DNA of 44,179 bases from CAZUAQ01 sp964618455. Its GTDB lineage: Bacteria; Planctomycetota; Phycisphaerae; UBA1845; PWPN01. Each line of letters begins with the position of its first letter. Within the stretch, counting starts at the first letter, position 1. The notes beneath the pieces are model-generated. The model saw only the letters and a program-made list of their open reading frames with translations. It was not told the origin of the DNA and made no database searches. The stretch lies in assembly GCA_964618455.1 (NCBI GenBank), contig CAZUAQ010000044.1, positions 1 to 44,179 of the forward strand. Direction: 5' to 3'. A program made the position numbers and the translations under genes. Below are positions 15,248 to 23,993 of this stretch, one piece after another.

Positions 15248-17143
15248 ATGAAAGTCTCCGACTTCAGCCATGCTTTTCAAGATCCCGAACTGCGAAGCCA
15301 GCTCCGGCTGATCTTCCTCTGTATCCTGGTCGGCGTCGTGGCGGGGCTCGGGGCGGTGGCCTTCCACGTGATGCTGGACTTCAGCAAGTCCTTCTTCATG
15401 GGAGGGCTGGTCGGGTACAAGCCCATCAGCCCGGGCAATGAGCACTCCATCGCGGAGCAGTTCTTCACACACGCCGAGAGTCTCCCGGTGCGGCGGTGGC
15501 TGCTCCTGATACTTCCCGCGGTAGGCGGCTTGGTCAGCGGTTTGATCGTGTTCAACCTGGCACCTGAGGCGGAAGGTCACGGAACGGACGCCGCCATCGA
15601 GGCTTATCACTTCAAAGATGGTGCCGTACGCAAACGCGTTCCGTTCGTGAAGGCGGTGGCATCCATGATCACGATCGGCACGGGGGGATCGGCCGGTCGT
15701 GAGGGACCGATCGCCCAGATTGGTTCCGGCTTCGGATCGATGCTCGGACAGTGGATCAAGCTCGCCCCTCACGAGCGCCGCGTCTTGATGTCAGCGGGCA
15801 TGGCGGCGGGCATCGGGGCGATCTTCCAGGCCCCCTTCGCGGCGGCGCTCTTCGCCATGGAGGTGCTCTACCGCGATCCGGATTTCGAGCACGAGGTATT
15901 CGTCACGGGCTTCATCTCCTCGATCGTTGCATACAGCGTCTTCGGTTCGATCTTCGGGTTTCACCCCCTGTTCACGAATACCTCGGCTTATGCGTTCAAT
16001 CACGTGGAAGTGTTGGTGCCCTGCCTGTTGTTGGCGGTGGTCTCGGCCGGAGGAGCCATCCTGTTCATCAAGGTCTTTTACGGTGTCCGGGACTTCACCT
16101 TCAACCGCGTCAAGATCCCGAACTACCTGAAACCCGCGCTGGGCGGACTTCTCGTGGGCGTGATCGGCTTCTTCCTGCCCGAAGCGCTCGGCGCCGGATA
16201 CGGTGCGGTACAGATGTGCTTCACGCAAGATCTGACGTCGATCGATGCTTTTACCTCACAAATTCAGAGGCTCCCGACATTCGACTACCTGACGGATCTC
16301 TTACCGAACATCGTGCCCCCTGTCGGCATTGCGGCTCTGCTGCTGGCGTTGATCGGATTGGCCAAGATAGCAACGACGTCATTGACCGTCGGCACGGGAG
16401 GCAGCGGTGGCGTGTTCGGACCGGCGATCGTGGTCGGTGGAGTCTTCGGCGGCGCGGTCGGCGTCGTGTGCCAATGGGTGTTTCCGAACGTCCACCCGGG
16501 CATGTTCGCCCTGGTCGGGATGGCCGGCTTCTTCGCGGGTGCGGCCAATTCGCCCGTCTCCACGATCATCATGGTCAGCGAGATGACCGGAAACTACAGG
16601 CTGCTCGTGCCCTCGATGCTGGTGTGCATTATTTCCTACGGCCTGTGTCGCAAGTACACCCTATACGAAAAACAGCTGACTTCCCGCCTGGATGCGCCGA
16701 CCAAGGTCGGCAAGATGGCCAGTTCGATCCTCAAGAGGCTGACCGTGCAACAGGCCATGAATATCGTCCCCCACGGCCCGACGATCACGGTCAATCGCAG
16801 CACGAGCTTCCGGGAATTGCGGGAATTGTTCGCCCAGACGAGCCAGGCCTGTTTCCCGGTCGTGGACGACGAGAAGCACCTGGCGGGCGTGATCGATGAA
16901 CGCGACATCCGCCGCATCGTCACCGAGTCGGCCATGGAAGAGTTGATCATCGCGCGGGACATCGAACTGCCTCTGCGCTCGGTCATGCCCGATGATTCCC
17001 TCCTGGCGGCGGTGAACCGGTTGGCGGAATCCAATCGCGAGGAACTTGTCGTGGTCTCCCCCGAGGAACCTGACCAGGTCGTCGGTACGCTCAATCGGGG
17101 CGACATCATCGCCGCCTACAACCGCCAGATCGTCACCCGCTGA
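15248..17143 (+). CDS. CLC-family chloride channel/transporter with two CBS domains
   Basis: This 631-residue membrane protein has a CLC core of about 490 residues and two C-terminal CBS domains (about 500-631). Pore motifs in order: GHGTD (110-114) where E. coli ClcA has GSGIP, GREGP (150-154) with the gating Glu152, FQAPFAAALFAMEVL (193-207), GTGGSGGVFGP with the pore Phe, and the late Tyr in YTLYEKQL. Position 206 is Val where the antiporter ClcA has the proton-transfer Glu203; animal CLC channels also have Val there. This suggests a passive anion channel rather than an exchanger. The CBS pair probably senses nucleotides. The ATG at 15248 has only a weak GGG upstream. Confidence 0.92.
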   Translation: MKVSDFSHAFQDPELRSQLRLIFLCILVGVVAGLGAVAFHVMLDFSKSFFMGGLVGYKPISPGNEHSIAEQFFTHAESLPVRRWLLLILPAVGGLVSGLIVFNLAPEAEGHGTDAAIEAYHFKDGAVRKRVPFVKAVASMITIGTGGSAGREGPIAQIGSGFGSMLGQWIKLAPHERRVLMSAGMAAGIGAIFQAPFAAALFAMEVLYRDPDFEHEVFVTGFISSIVAYSVFGSIFGFHPLFTNTSAYAFNHVEVLVPCLLLAVVSAGGAILFIKVFYGVRDFTFNRVKIPNYLKPALGGLLVGVIGFFLPEALGAGYGAVQMCFTQDLTSIDAFTSQIQRLPTFDYLTDLLPNIVPPVGIAALLLALIGLAKIATTSLTVGTGGSGGVFGPAIVVGGVFGGAVGVVCQWVFPNVHPGMFALVGMAGFFAGAANSPVSTIIMVSEMTGNYRLLVPSMLVCIISYGLCRKYTLYEKQLTSRLDAPTKVGKMASSILKRLTVQQAMNIVPHGPTITVNRSTSFRELRELFAQTSQACFPVVDDEKHLAGVIDERDIRRIVTESAMEELIIARDIELPLRSVMPDDSLLAAVNRLAESNREELVVVSPEEPDQVVGTLNRGDIIAAYNRQIVTR

Positions 17144-17156
17144 CCGTCCCTGCCGT

Positions 17157-17186
17157 TTGGAATCGCTCACTTTGCCCGGTTATAGT
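17157..17186 (+). promoter_or_regulatory. Promoter of the YceH-family gene, TTGGAA-18-TATAGT
   Basis: TTGGAA at 17157-17162, an 18-base spacer and TATAGT at 17181-17186 lie 63 bases before the ATG at 17249. Confidence 0.42.
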
Positions 17187-17248
17187 TGTCTCTCTGACGC
17201 ATCTGCCGTGGCCGTTCCACGGAATCTGACGGTCCCGCGAGGTCTCGC

Positions 17249-17965
17249 ATGACGATCACACTCTCGGAAATTGAGCGCCGCATCCTGGGTTGCCTTCTCG
17301 AAAAGGAGATGACGCAGGCGGATCACTACCCGATGACGCTGAACGCGGTCGTGGCGGCGTGCAATCAGAAATCGAATCGTGATCCGGTGTTGGAATTGGA
17401 CGAGTCGGCGGTGTACACGACGCTGGAACAGATGCGCAAGCGCGACCTGGTGTCGCTGGTTCTGCCCGCGCCAGGGGCGCGCTCGCAAAGGTACAAGCAT
17501 GAGGCGGGCAAAGTGTGGACGTGGTCGCCGCGACAGAAGGCGATCATGACGGAACTCCTACTTCGCGGACCGCAGACGCCCGGTGAGTTACGCAGCCGCT
17601 GCGGCCGGATGACGCCGTTTGAAAGTCTCGATGCCGTGATGACGGCGCTCGAATCGCTGATCGAAGACGACGTGCCTGTGGTGATGCAGATGCCGCGCGA
17701 GCCGGGGCGTTCGGCGGTGCGCTACCGCCACCTGCTGACGCCTGAGGATGAGTTGCCCGCCGAAGATGCAGCGCCGCCCGCGCCGGTTACCGCCGCGACG
17801 TCGCCTTCGCAGGTTGGCGGAGGATCCACCACATCGATGCCTGAGAATGAAGGCGGACCGGCGGCGCGCATGGCGCAGCTCGAGCAGCGGCTCGAGACGC
17901 TGATGGACCGGGTCGAGGACCTTTCACAAAGGCTTCAGGCATTGGAAAATCAATGGAACGGATGA
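17249..17965 (+). CDS. YceH/DUF480 (UPF0502) family protein
   Basis: This 238-residue protein contains the double winged-helix DUF480 region. The opening LSEIERRILGCLLEKEMTQ, the following YPMTLNAVVAACNQKSNRDP and the later LRSRCGRM stretch are hallmarks of YceH. The function is unknown; the fold suggests DNA binding. Residues 170-200 are a Pro/Ala/Ser linker, and the end (residues 208-236) is a heptad-rich coiled coil MAQLEQRLETLMDRVEDL. A GAGG site lies close before the ATG. It ends 26 bases before the next gene on the same strand. Confidence 0.88.
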   Translation: MTITLSEIERRILGCLLEKEMTQADHYPMTLNAVVAACNQKSNRDPVLELDESAVYTTLEQMRKRDLVSLVLPAPGARSQRYKHEAGKVWTWSPRQKAIMTELLLRGPQTPGELRSRCGRMTPFESLDAVMTALESLIEDDVPVVMQMPREPGRSAVRYRHLLTPEDELPAEDAAPPAPVTAATSPSQVGGGSTTSMPENEGGPAARMAQLEQRLETLMDRVEDLSQRLQALENQWNG

Positions 17966-17991
17966 CCCTTACCAGAAATCGAGGTTGTGTG

Positions 17992-20900
17992 ATGAAACGC
18001 AGTTGGTTGTGTGCCGGGATGGTGTGGTTTGGCTTTGTGATGACTGCCGGCGTGGACGGCGCGACCTGGGAAAAGGTCTGGCAGGACGACTTCAACCGGG
18101 AAACGCTTGGCGACAACTGGGTGTTGCGCGGCGGCGGGCATTGCTCGGCGAAGATCGTCGACGGCCAACTGCATCTCGATGGCGGCGGTGCGACGCTTCT
18201 AGTAAATCGGCCATTCGCTCCCGACGTGAAGCTGACGTTCACTGCCATGGCGGACCCCGACGATCCACCGTGCGACCTTTCCGCCGGGATGGCGTGCAGC
18301 CCCTTCCTCGGGTACGGGCATCTGCTCGCCTTCGGAGGCACGAACAACCAGGCGAACCAGATCCTGGGACTCAGCGCGCACAAACGCCACTTCGAGCCGG
18401 ACATGCTCATCGAGCATGGTCGCACGTACAAGATGGAAGCGATTAAGGAAGGACCGCGGCTGGCGTACTACGCCGATGGCAAGCTCCTCGTCGAGGCGAT
18501 GGCGCACGACGTACTCGGCGGCCCCGGCTTCGATCACGTGGCACTGGTGACGTGGAATGGCATGATCGTCGATGACGTGGTGGTGTACGAACGATCAGAA
18601 CCGCATCCCGAGGGCCCCTACGTGGTGCGGAGCCTGCCCACGGGTGGGCTGGAGTGGTCCGATCGCGCGTTGAGTTATCTCGGCCGGGACGCGGTCGAAC
18701 CAAAGGTGGCCGAAGCTCTGAAACTCTACAATTCACGCAAGTACCGGGAGGCATTCGAGCGGCTCGCGGATGCCGAGCTTTCCATGACGAGTGTGGTCGC
18801 GATGGCCTATGTGCTGGGCGACCTGGGCTACGAGTCGCGATCCGGTGACAAGCAATTGCTGGTCAAGCGCGCGTTTGAACTGGCCGAAAAGCAGCCCAAT
18901 GATCGCGGTGTGGCGGACTTCGCTCGCGCGGCGGAATGGTTCTCGCGCATCACGATTACCCGCCGAGACCGCATCGCCTGCATGCGTCTGTACAGCCTCG
19001 GCGAGGAGAACAACCCCTTTTACCCCATGGTGAAGCTTTATCTTGCGCGGTCGCAGCGGGCGTCGGGCCAGGAAGGCGGTGACCGCGGCAAGATCGCCGA
19101 AGCCATGGCGATGTTCAAGGAACTCAAGTCGCAATGGCCGGAAGTCCAGGCCCTGCGCGAGATGACCGGTGAGCGGATTCCGTGGGGTAAGGAACTGATT
19201 CATCCCGAGTCGGCGGGGCCGGCCTGGGCACGGTATCTCCAGGAAACACTCGCCCGGCAGCAGGCGATTTTGACGTGGTGGGTGACGGTACGGCAGTATC
19301 CGGACGGCCAACTTGGTGGCGGCTGGGGCGACGACGTGGAAATCCTGCGCACATGGGTCCCCGCCTGCTGCGTGACGACGGCGTGCGAACCGGCACGCAC
19401 GGGCATTGCGCGGCTGGCCCAGGGCGTGTGGAACAAGGTGCTGGACAAGGGGTATACCGGTGAGATCGGCGACGTGGAGCATGCGTCGGAGCCCTCGGCG
19501 GACAGCCTGCCGACGATGATGCTGCTGCGCTACGGGGATCCGAAGTGGGTCGAATACAACCTGCGCTCCGCAAAGACGATCCGCGCCGCCATGGACGTCA
19601 ATGATCGCGGCTTCCTGCACTTCATCTCGAACGAGTTCGGCACTGAAGGCGTGCGGCACCATCCTCGCGCCGGCGGCGACACGGGTTATCACGCCCGGGC
19701 GATGAAGCACTTCCTCTGGCTGGCCTGGTACGGCATCGAGGACGCGCGGGATGTGTTCCTCGCATGGTGTGACGGCTGGCATGACGTGACGATGCGACAG
19801 ATCGGCAATAAGCCGCCGGGGTACGTGCCCGCCAGCGTCTGGTTCCCGTCGGGCAGCATCGCCCCGCCGGACGGCAGCCCGTGGTACGACGAGCAGATGA
19901 ACTACTGGGGCTTCCCGGGGCTGTCCACGATGATCCTGGACAGCTTCATGAGTGCCTATGCCCTCAGTGCCGATCCGAAGTATCTCGATCCGATTCGCAC
20001 GGTGATGCAGATGGCCACGCTGGGCCCGCTACATAGCGAATTCGATGCGTCGAAGCCGCGCGATAATCTCAAGAACCTGCTGGCGGATATTCCGCACTGG
20101 GCGACGCCGAAGCTGGCCGCGACGTACCGCCTCCTGACCGGTGATCGCGTGTACGACGAGTACGCCATTCGTCGAGGGAACGCCACGCAGCGCTACCGCT
20201 CCACGCATGATCTGGAGCAGTATGCCCGCTCCTTCGAGGGCTCGGCCAAGGGTATGCGGAACAACTGGACGCAGTTCACCAGCGAGGTCCTGCAGACGGA
20301 TCGGGCGGGGCTGGCCGGGGCGAAGCATGTCATGGGGGCGTACACCGGGAGTGTCAGCGGGACGCGCGATACGGACACGCCGACGTTCGCGGTCACCTGG
20401 GACACGCCGGACTTGAACTTCGCCGCCCTGGTCACCGAAGCGACGCCGAGCCGGGTCCGAGCGATGCTCTACAGCTTCAACGAAGAAACGACACGGATGG
20501 GGCTTTGTCCCTGGCGGTTGCAGCCGGGTGTGTATGTCGTCCAGGCGGGTGAGCGATTGACGGACACGAAGGACAAAATGACGCGGTACTCCTGGGGTGA
20601 ACCGCGCGAAGTCACGCATCTCCACCGCGCTACGCCGATCTGGATTGATGTGCCGGCAGGCAAGGAGTGGGTCGTTGACGTGCGTTTACGCAAGCCCATC
20701 GCGCGGCCGGCCAAGCTGCCGGATCTCGCCATTGGCGTGGACGACATGGTGATAAGTGGTCAGTCCTGTACGGTGACGGTCCACAACATCGGCAGCGATG
20801 CCAGTGCCGGTTTCGACGTGGTGCTCGAATCGTCCCCCGATGGGCGTACGTGGAAAGTTGTCGATCGACAGCGCGTCGATGGCCTGCCTCAGATCACGAA

Positions 20901-21033
20901 CCTTGATCCGGTACGACAGGACATCGCGCTGAAGAAGCCCACGAACGCCTCCCGATGGCGGATCCGTCTCGATCCGGATGACGTGATCGACGAACTGTAT
21001 GAACTGAACAACAGCCTCGTGCTCGAGAATTAA
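17992..21033 (+). CDS. Large secreted protein: LamG-like, helical toroid and CARDB domains
   Basis: This 1013-residue protein starts with a signal peptide (MKRSWLCAGMVWFGFVMTAG). Residues about 25-210 look like a LamG/concanavalin-type jelly roll (WQDDFNRETLGDNWVLRGG). Residues 230-400 are helical repeats of TPR-like character. The middle (420-870) is helical and aromatic, with GGGWGDDVEILR and MNYWGFPGLSTMI, suggesting a polysaccharide-active toroid. The last 110 residues match a CARDB/APHP adhesion-type domain (LPDLAIGVDDMVISG, with VIDELYELNNS at the end). Substrate is unknown. ATG 17992 is used, with GAGG upstream; a longer frame would bury the signal peptide. The gamma-CA gene follows after 3 bases. 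Confidence 0.7.
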   Translation: MKRSWLCAGMVWFGFVMTAGVDGATWEKVWQDDFNRETLGDNWVLRGGGHCSAKIVDGQLHLDGGGATLLVNRPFAPDVKLTFTAMADPDDPPCDLSAGMACSPFLGYGHLLAFGGTNNQANQILGLSAHKRHFEPDMLIEHGRTYKMEAIKEGPRLAYYADGKLLVEAMAHDVLGGPGFDHVALVTWNGMIVDDVVVYERSEPHPEGPYVVRSLPTGGLEWSDRALSYLGRDAVEPKVAEALKLYNSRKYREAFERLADAELSMTSVVAMAYVLGDLGYESRSGDKQLLVKRAFELAEKQPNDRGVADFARAAEWFSRITITRRDRIACMRLYSLGEENNPFYPMVKLYLARSQRASGQEGGDRGKIAEAMAMFKELKSQWPEVQALREMTGERIPWGKELIHPESAGPAWARYLQETLARQQAILTWWVTVRQYPDGQLGGGWGDDVEILRTWVPACCVTTACEPARTGIARLAQGVWNKVLDKGYTGEIGDVEHASEPSADSLPTMMLLRYGDPKWVEYNLRSAKTIRAAMDVNDRGFLHFISNEFGTEGVRHHPRAGGDTGYHARAMKHFLWLAWYGIEDARDVFLAWCDGWHDVTMRQIGNKPPGYVPASVWFPSGSIAPPDGSPWYDEQMNYWGFPGLSTMILDSFMSAYALSADPKYLDPIRTVMQMATLGPLHSEFDASKPRDNLKNLLADIPHWATPKLAATYRLLTGDRVYDEYAIRRGNATQRYRSTHDLEQYARSFEGSAKGMRNNWTQFTSEVLQTDRAGLAGAKHVMGAYTGSVSGTRDTDTPTFAVTWDTPDLNFAALVTEATPSRVRAMLYSFNEETTRMGLCPWRLQPGVYVVQAGERLTDTKDKMTRYSWGEPREVTHLHRATPIWIDVPAGKEWVVDVRLRKPIARPAKLPDLAIGVDDMVISGQSCTVTVHNIGSDASAGFDVVLESSPDGRTWKVVDRQRVDGLPQITNLDPVRQDIALKKPTNASRWRIRLDPDDVIDELYELNNSLVLEN

Positions 21034-21036
21034 CGT

Positions 21037-21600
21037 ATGGATGAGCTTGACTCAAGGCCTTCCCACCGGATCCGCCGGATCGGCGCGATTTACGTGGCGG
21101 ACTCGGCCGTCATCGCGGGTGACGTGACGTTCGGCCGGGACTGCAATGTATGGCATCATTGCGTGATCCGCGGCGACGTGGCCCCGGTGCGCATCGGCGA
21201 CCGCGTGAACATCCAGGACGGCTCGCTGCTGCACTGCAAGGGGGGCGTGACACTGGAGATCGCCGACGACGTCGCCATGGGGCACCACGCCATCGTGCAT
21301 TGCACGCGCGTCGGCACGCGGACGCTGATCGGCACGCGCGCCACCGTGCTCGACGACTGCGAGATCGGCGAAGACTGTCTTATCGCCGCCGGGTCGCTGC
21401 TCCCCCCGGGCACGATCGTTCCGAGCGGGAAGGTCGTCATGGGCGTTCCCGGCAAGGTCGTCCGCAATATCCGCGAAGAAGAGCGCACTTACGTCCGGTA
21501 CGTCATCGAGACGTACCAGCGGCTGTCACGCGAACATGCCGAGGGGAAATGGCTCGGCCATGAGGAGCAGGTAACTCAAGAGGGGCGCGACGCGCCGTAG
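21037..21600 (+). CDS. Gamma-carbonic-anhydrase-like hexapeptide protein (YrdA/PaaY type)
   Basis: This 187-residue protein has a left-handed beta helix. The metal ligands of gamma carbonic anhydrases are present: H66 in DGSLLHCKGG and H83 and H88 in GHHAIVHC. The conserved GDVAPVRIGDRVNIQDGS and VMGVPGKVVR motifs also fit. It may be a carbonic anhydrase or an acyl-transfer relative; the short YrdA-type form often lacks detectable activity. It starts 3 bases after the secreted protein gene, so they are probably co-translated. Its 3' end overlaps the convergent coiled-coil gene by 25 bases. Confidence 0.88.
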   Translation: MDELDSRPSHRIRRIGAIYVADSAVIAGDVTFGRDCNVWHHCVIRGDVAPVRIGDRVNIQDGSLLHCKGGVTLEIADDVAMGHHAIVHCTRVGTRTLIGTRATVLDDCEIGEDCLIAAGSLLPPGTIVPSGKVVMGVPGKVVRNIREEERTYVRYVIETYQRLSREHAEGKWLGHEEQVTQEGRDAP

Positions 21601-23834
21601 CCGATCATCAGCAGGATGATGAGTACGCTGCCTCCGACATTGATGCCCAGCAGGATCTGCGGCCAGGCATCGGGCGGCTGGTTCGGGGCGTGGCTGCTGA
21701 TCTGAATCGGCTGGATGCGGACGTCATCGAACGGCGCATCTTCTTCCGGTTCTTCGGCCGGTTCGTTCAGCGCGGGGTGATCGCGAAGCGTATCCACGAG
21801 ACGCTTGCCCTTACTGCCCAGAGCGCTCGACAGGTGGCTCAATGCAAGGTCCGCTTCGGCCAGTTGGTCTCCGAGTTCGGTCAGTTCGTCGAGAAGGCGG
21901 CCCTGCTCGGCGAGCAATTCCTCGCGCTTTGCTCGGACTTCCATTCGTTCACGGTGTACGAGCATGATCTGGCGATCCAACTCACGTTCGCGCAGTTCTT
22001 CCATCATCGCTTCACGCCGCTGCTCAATTCGCGGCAACAGGCCGTGAACGGTATCGAGCAGGCCGGCCATTACACGATCACCGTCCGGCGTGGATTGGCG
22101 GATCGCCCGAGCGGCAGACTTCCACGCCGCCTGCAGCGGACGTGCTTCCTCCACGAGTCGATTCCGCAGCACGAGACGCTGCGTGGGATTTTCCCCCGAC
22201 CGGCCGATCACCTCGATGCGGGCTTCGATCTTCGACGCCAGGTCCGCGCCCTCGCGCTCGAACTGCCTCAGGCGCTCAAACCATGGTTTGCCGAGAAGTT
22301 CGGGAATCTCACCCGGCGCTGCCGACCCGAGCACCTCGACTTTCTCGATCCAGCTTGCCAGGAAGTCGTTGGAGCGCATCGCCCAGGACTCGACGTGCCG
22401 ATGCACGGCTTCGACATCCTCACGGGCCACTTCCGCGACCTCGGATTCCAGCGTCGCCCCCAGGGCGGCCAGGGATTGTGACGCGGCTTCCGCCAGTGTT
22501 TCCAACGCCGAGGTCTCGGCCTTCATGCCGGTCACCACGTGCCCCCGCGCCCGTTCCGCCTGGCGATTCCAGGCGAGCAGGTCGGCCTGCAGCCGCCGGT
22601 CGCGTTGCTCCGCCTCACGAATCGCGGACTCCGGGACGGTCAGCGTGTTCGGATTCACATCCGCAGGCTCGCGTAGCTGGTCCAGCTCCGTACGGACCTG
22701 CCTCAGCGTGTCACGCGTCTCCCGCCGCCGGCGCCGCAGTTCATCCAGCGAGTGGATCTGGCGTTCGAGTGTCTGCATCTCGCTCTGCAACTGCCCCTCG
22801 TGCTCCGCGACCATCTCTCGCAACCGGGCCCGCGCGACTTCCTGCTCGGCCGGGGCGGTGGTCGGCTCGGGCTCGGGCATCAAGGACGCCAGCCAGTTCT
22901 CCAGTTCGGCGCGAGCGAGTTCGGGCTCCAGGGTCGCCTGGACGAGTTCGAGTTGCTGACTGTGCAGATTCACCTGCCAGAGTTCGGGCGCTGTCGATGC
23001 CCACTGTTCAAGCTGTTCCGGATCGTCGCCGGTCAGCCCGCCGATGACGTACGTGGGTGTCGGCGTGGTCCAGGTCTTCACGTTTGCGACCGCCACCACG
23101 ATCCCGATCAACGCCGCGAAGACGATCGGCAGACGCGGCCGTCGGCGCGTCAGGAAGGCGGGAAGCGGTTTGCTTCCCATGAGTTCGGGATCGTGCAACG
23201 CACTGCGTTCATCCGCATCGACACCTGCCCATTGCGACGAGGAATCGAACATGGATTCGGGAAGTGTCCCCCCTTCACCGCCGACGCCTGCTTGCACCCC
23301 GGCTTCCTGCAATTGCTGCTCCAGGCTGCCGAGCCGATGGCGCATCTGATCCAGTTGTTGCTGGGCGTGGACGCGCTCCTGCGTGAGCTTGTCGCGCTCC
23401 TCCGTCACTTCCTGGAGGGTTTCCTGCTTCTGAAGATGGACGCGCTTGAGCGTTTCCGCCTGCGTGCGGAATTGCTTGAACGCTTTGACGACCTGTTCGC
23501 GCTCCTCCTTGAGCTTCGTGATCAGTTGCGTCTGTTCCTGAAGCTTGCGCTCGCGTTCGGCTACCGCGGAATGCAGCGCCTGGGCCTGCCGATGAAGATC
23601 GCCGAGCGAGGGGCCCTTGGGGGCATTGGAGTCCTCGCCGGAATGCTCATTGACCTCCGACTCGTGCTGAGCGATACGGCGTTCAAGATAGACGAGCCGC
23701 TCCTGCAATTGCTGGAGCACGGATCCGGAACCGGCATCGATGGCCGCCGACGTGCTCGACGGGTCGGCACCGGAAGCGTTCGCTTTGCGATCGTCCTGTT
23801 GGGGTGAATCAGTCAAGGGGTGGCCATTCCTCAC
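21576..23834 (-). CDS. Two-TM coiled-coil envelope protein, unknown function
   Basis: This 752-residue protein is not recognised. It has an N-terminal polar segment, a long coiled coil at residues 80-180 (KLQEQTQLITKLKEEREQ), a transmembrane helix at about 235-252 (LPIVFAALIGIVVAVA), a large helical charged region with heptads at 315-400 and 590-690, an acidic stretch (EEPEEDAP) and a final transmembrane helix at about 727-747. Both ends would be cytoplasmic with the bulk outside, like a tethered envelope spacer or lipid/peptidoglycan-associated scaffold; that is inference. The start is uncertain: GTG 23834 or a TTG seven codons on. No conserved domain was identified by eye. Confidence 0.6.
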   Translation of the reverse strand: MRNGHPLTDSPQQDDRKANASGADPSSTSAAIDAGSGSVLQQLQERLVYLERRIAQHESEVNEHSGEDSNAPKGPSLGDLHRQAQALHSAVAERERKLQEQTQLITKLKEEREQVVKAFKQFRTQAETLKRVHLQKQETLQEVTEERDKLTQERVHAQQQLDQMRHRLGSLEQQLQEAGVQAGVGGEGGTLPESMFDSSSQWAGVDADERSALHDPELMGSKPLPAFLTRRRPRLPIVFAALIGIVVAVANVKTWTTPTPTYVIGGLTGDDPEQLEQWASTAPELWQVNLHSQQLELVQATLEPELARAELENWLASLMPEPEPTTAPAEQEVARARLREMVAEHEGQLQSEMQTLERQIHSLDELRRRRRETRDTLRQVRTELDQLREPADVNPNTLTVPESAIREAEQRDRRLQADLLAWNRQAERARGHVVTGMKAETSALETLAEAASQSLAALGATLESEVAEVAREDVEAVHRHVESWAMRSNDFLASWIEKVEVLGSAAPGEIPELLGKPWFERLRQFEREGADLASKIEARIEVIGRSGENPTQRLVLRNRLVEEARPLQAAWKSAARAIRQSTPDGDRVMAGLLDTVHGLLPRIEQRREAMMEELRERELDRQIMLVHRERMEVRAKREELLAEQGRLLDELTELGDQLAEADLALSHLSSALGSKGKRLVDTLRDHPALNEPAEEPEEDAPFDDVRIQPIQISSHAPNQPPDAWPQILLGINVGGSVLIILLMIGYGASRPS

Positions 23835-23993
23835 GGGTCGGTGTCGGATTCCTCGGCCTGAACGGAACTGTTCGTAGTGTATCCGAATCGGCGTCCGCGA
23901 AACAACCAGGACCCTCGATCGGTGGTATGGGTGATGATCGAGGACGAGTTTGTTAAGTTATGGGTCCGAATTCACGAGGAAGGAGCCGACATC

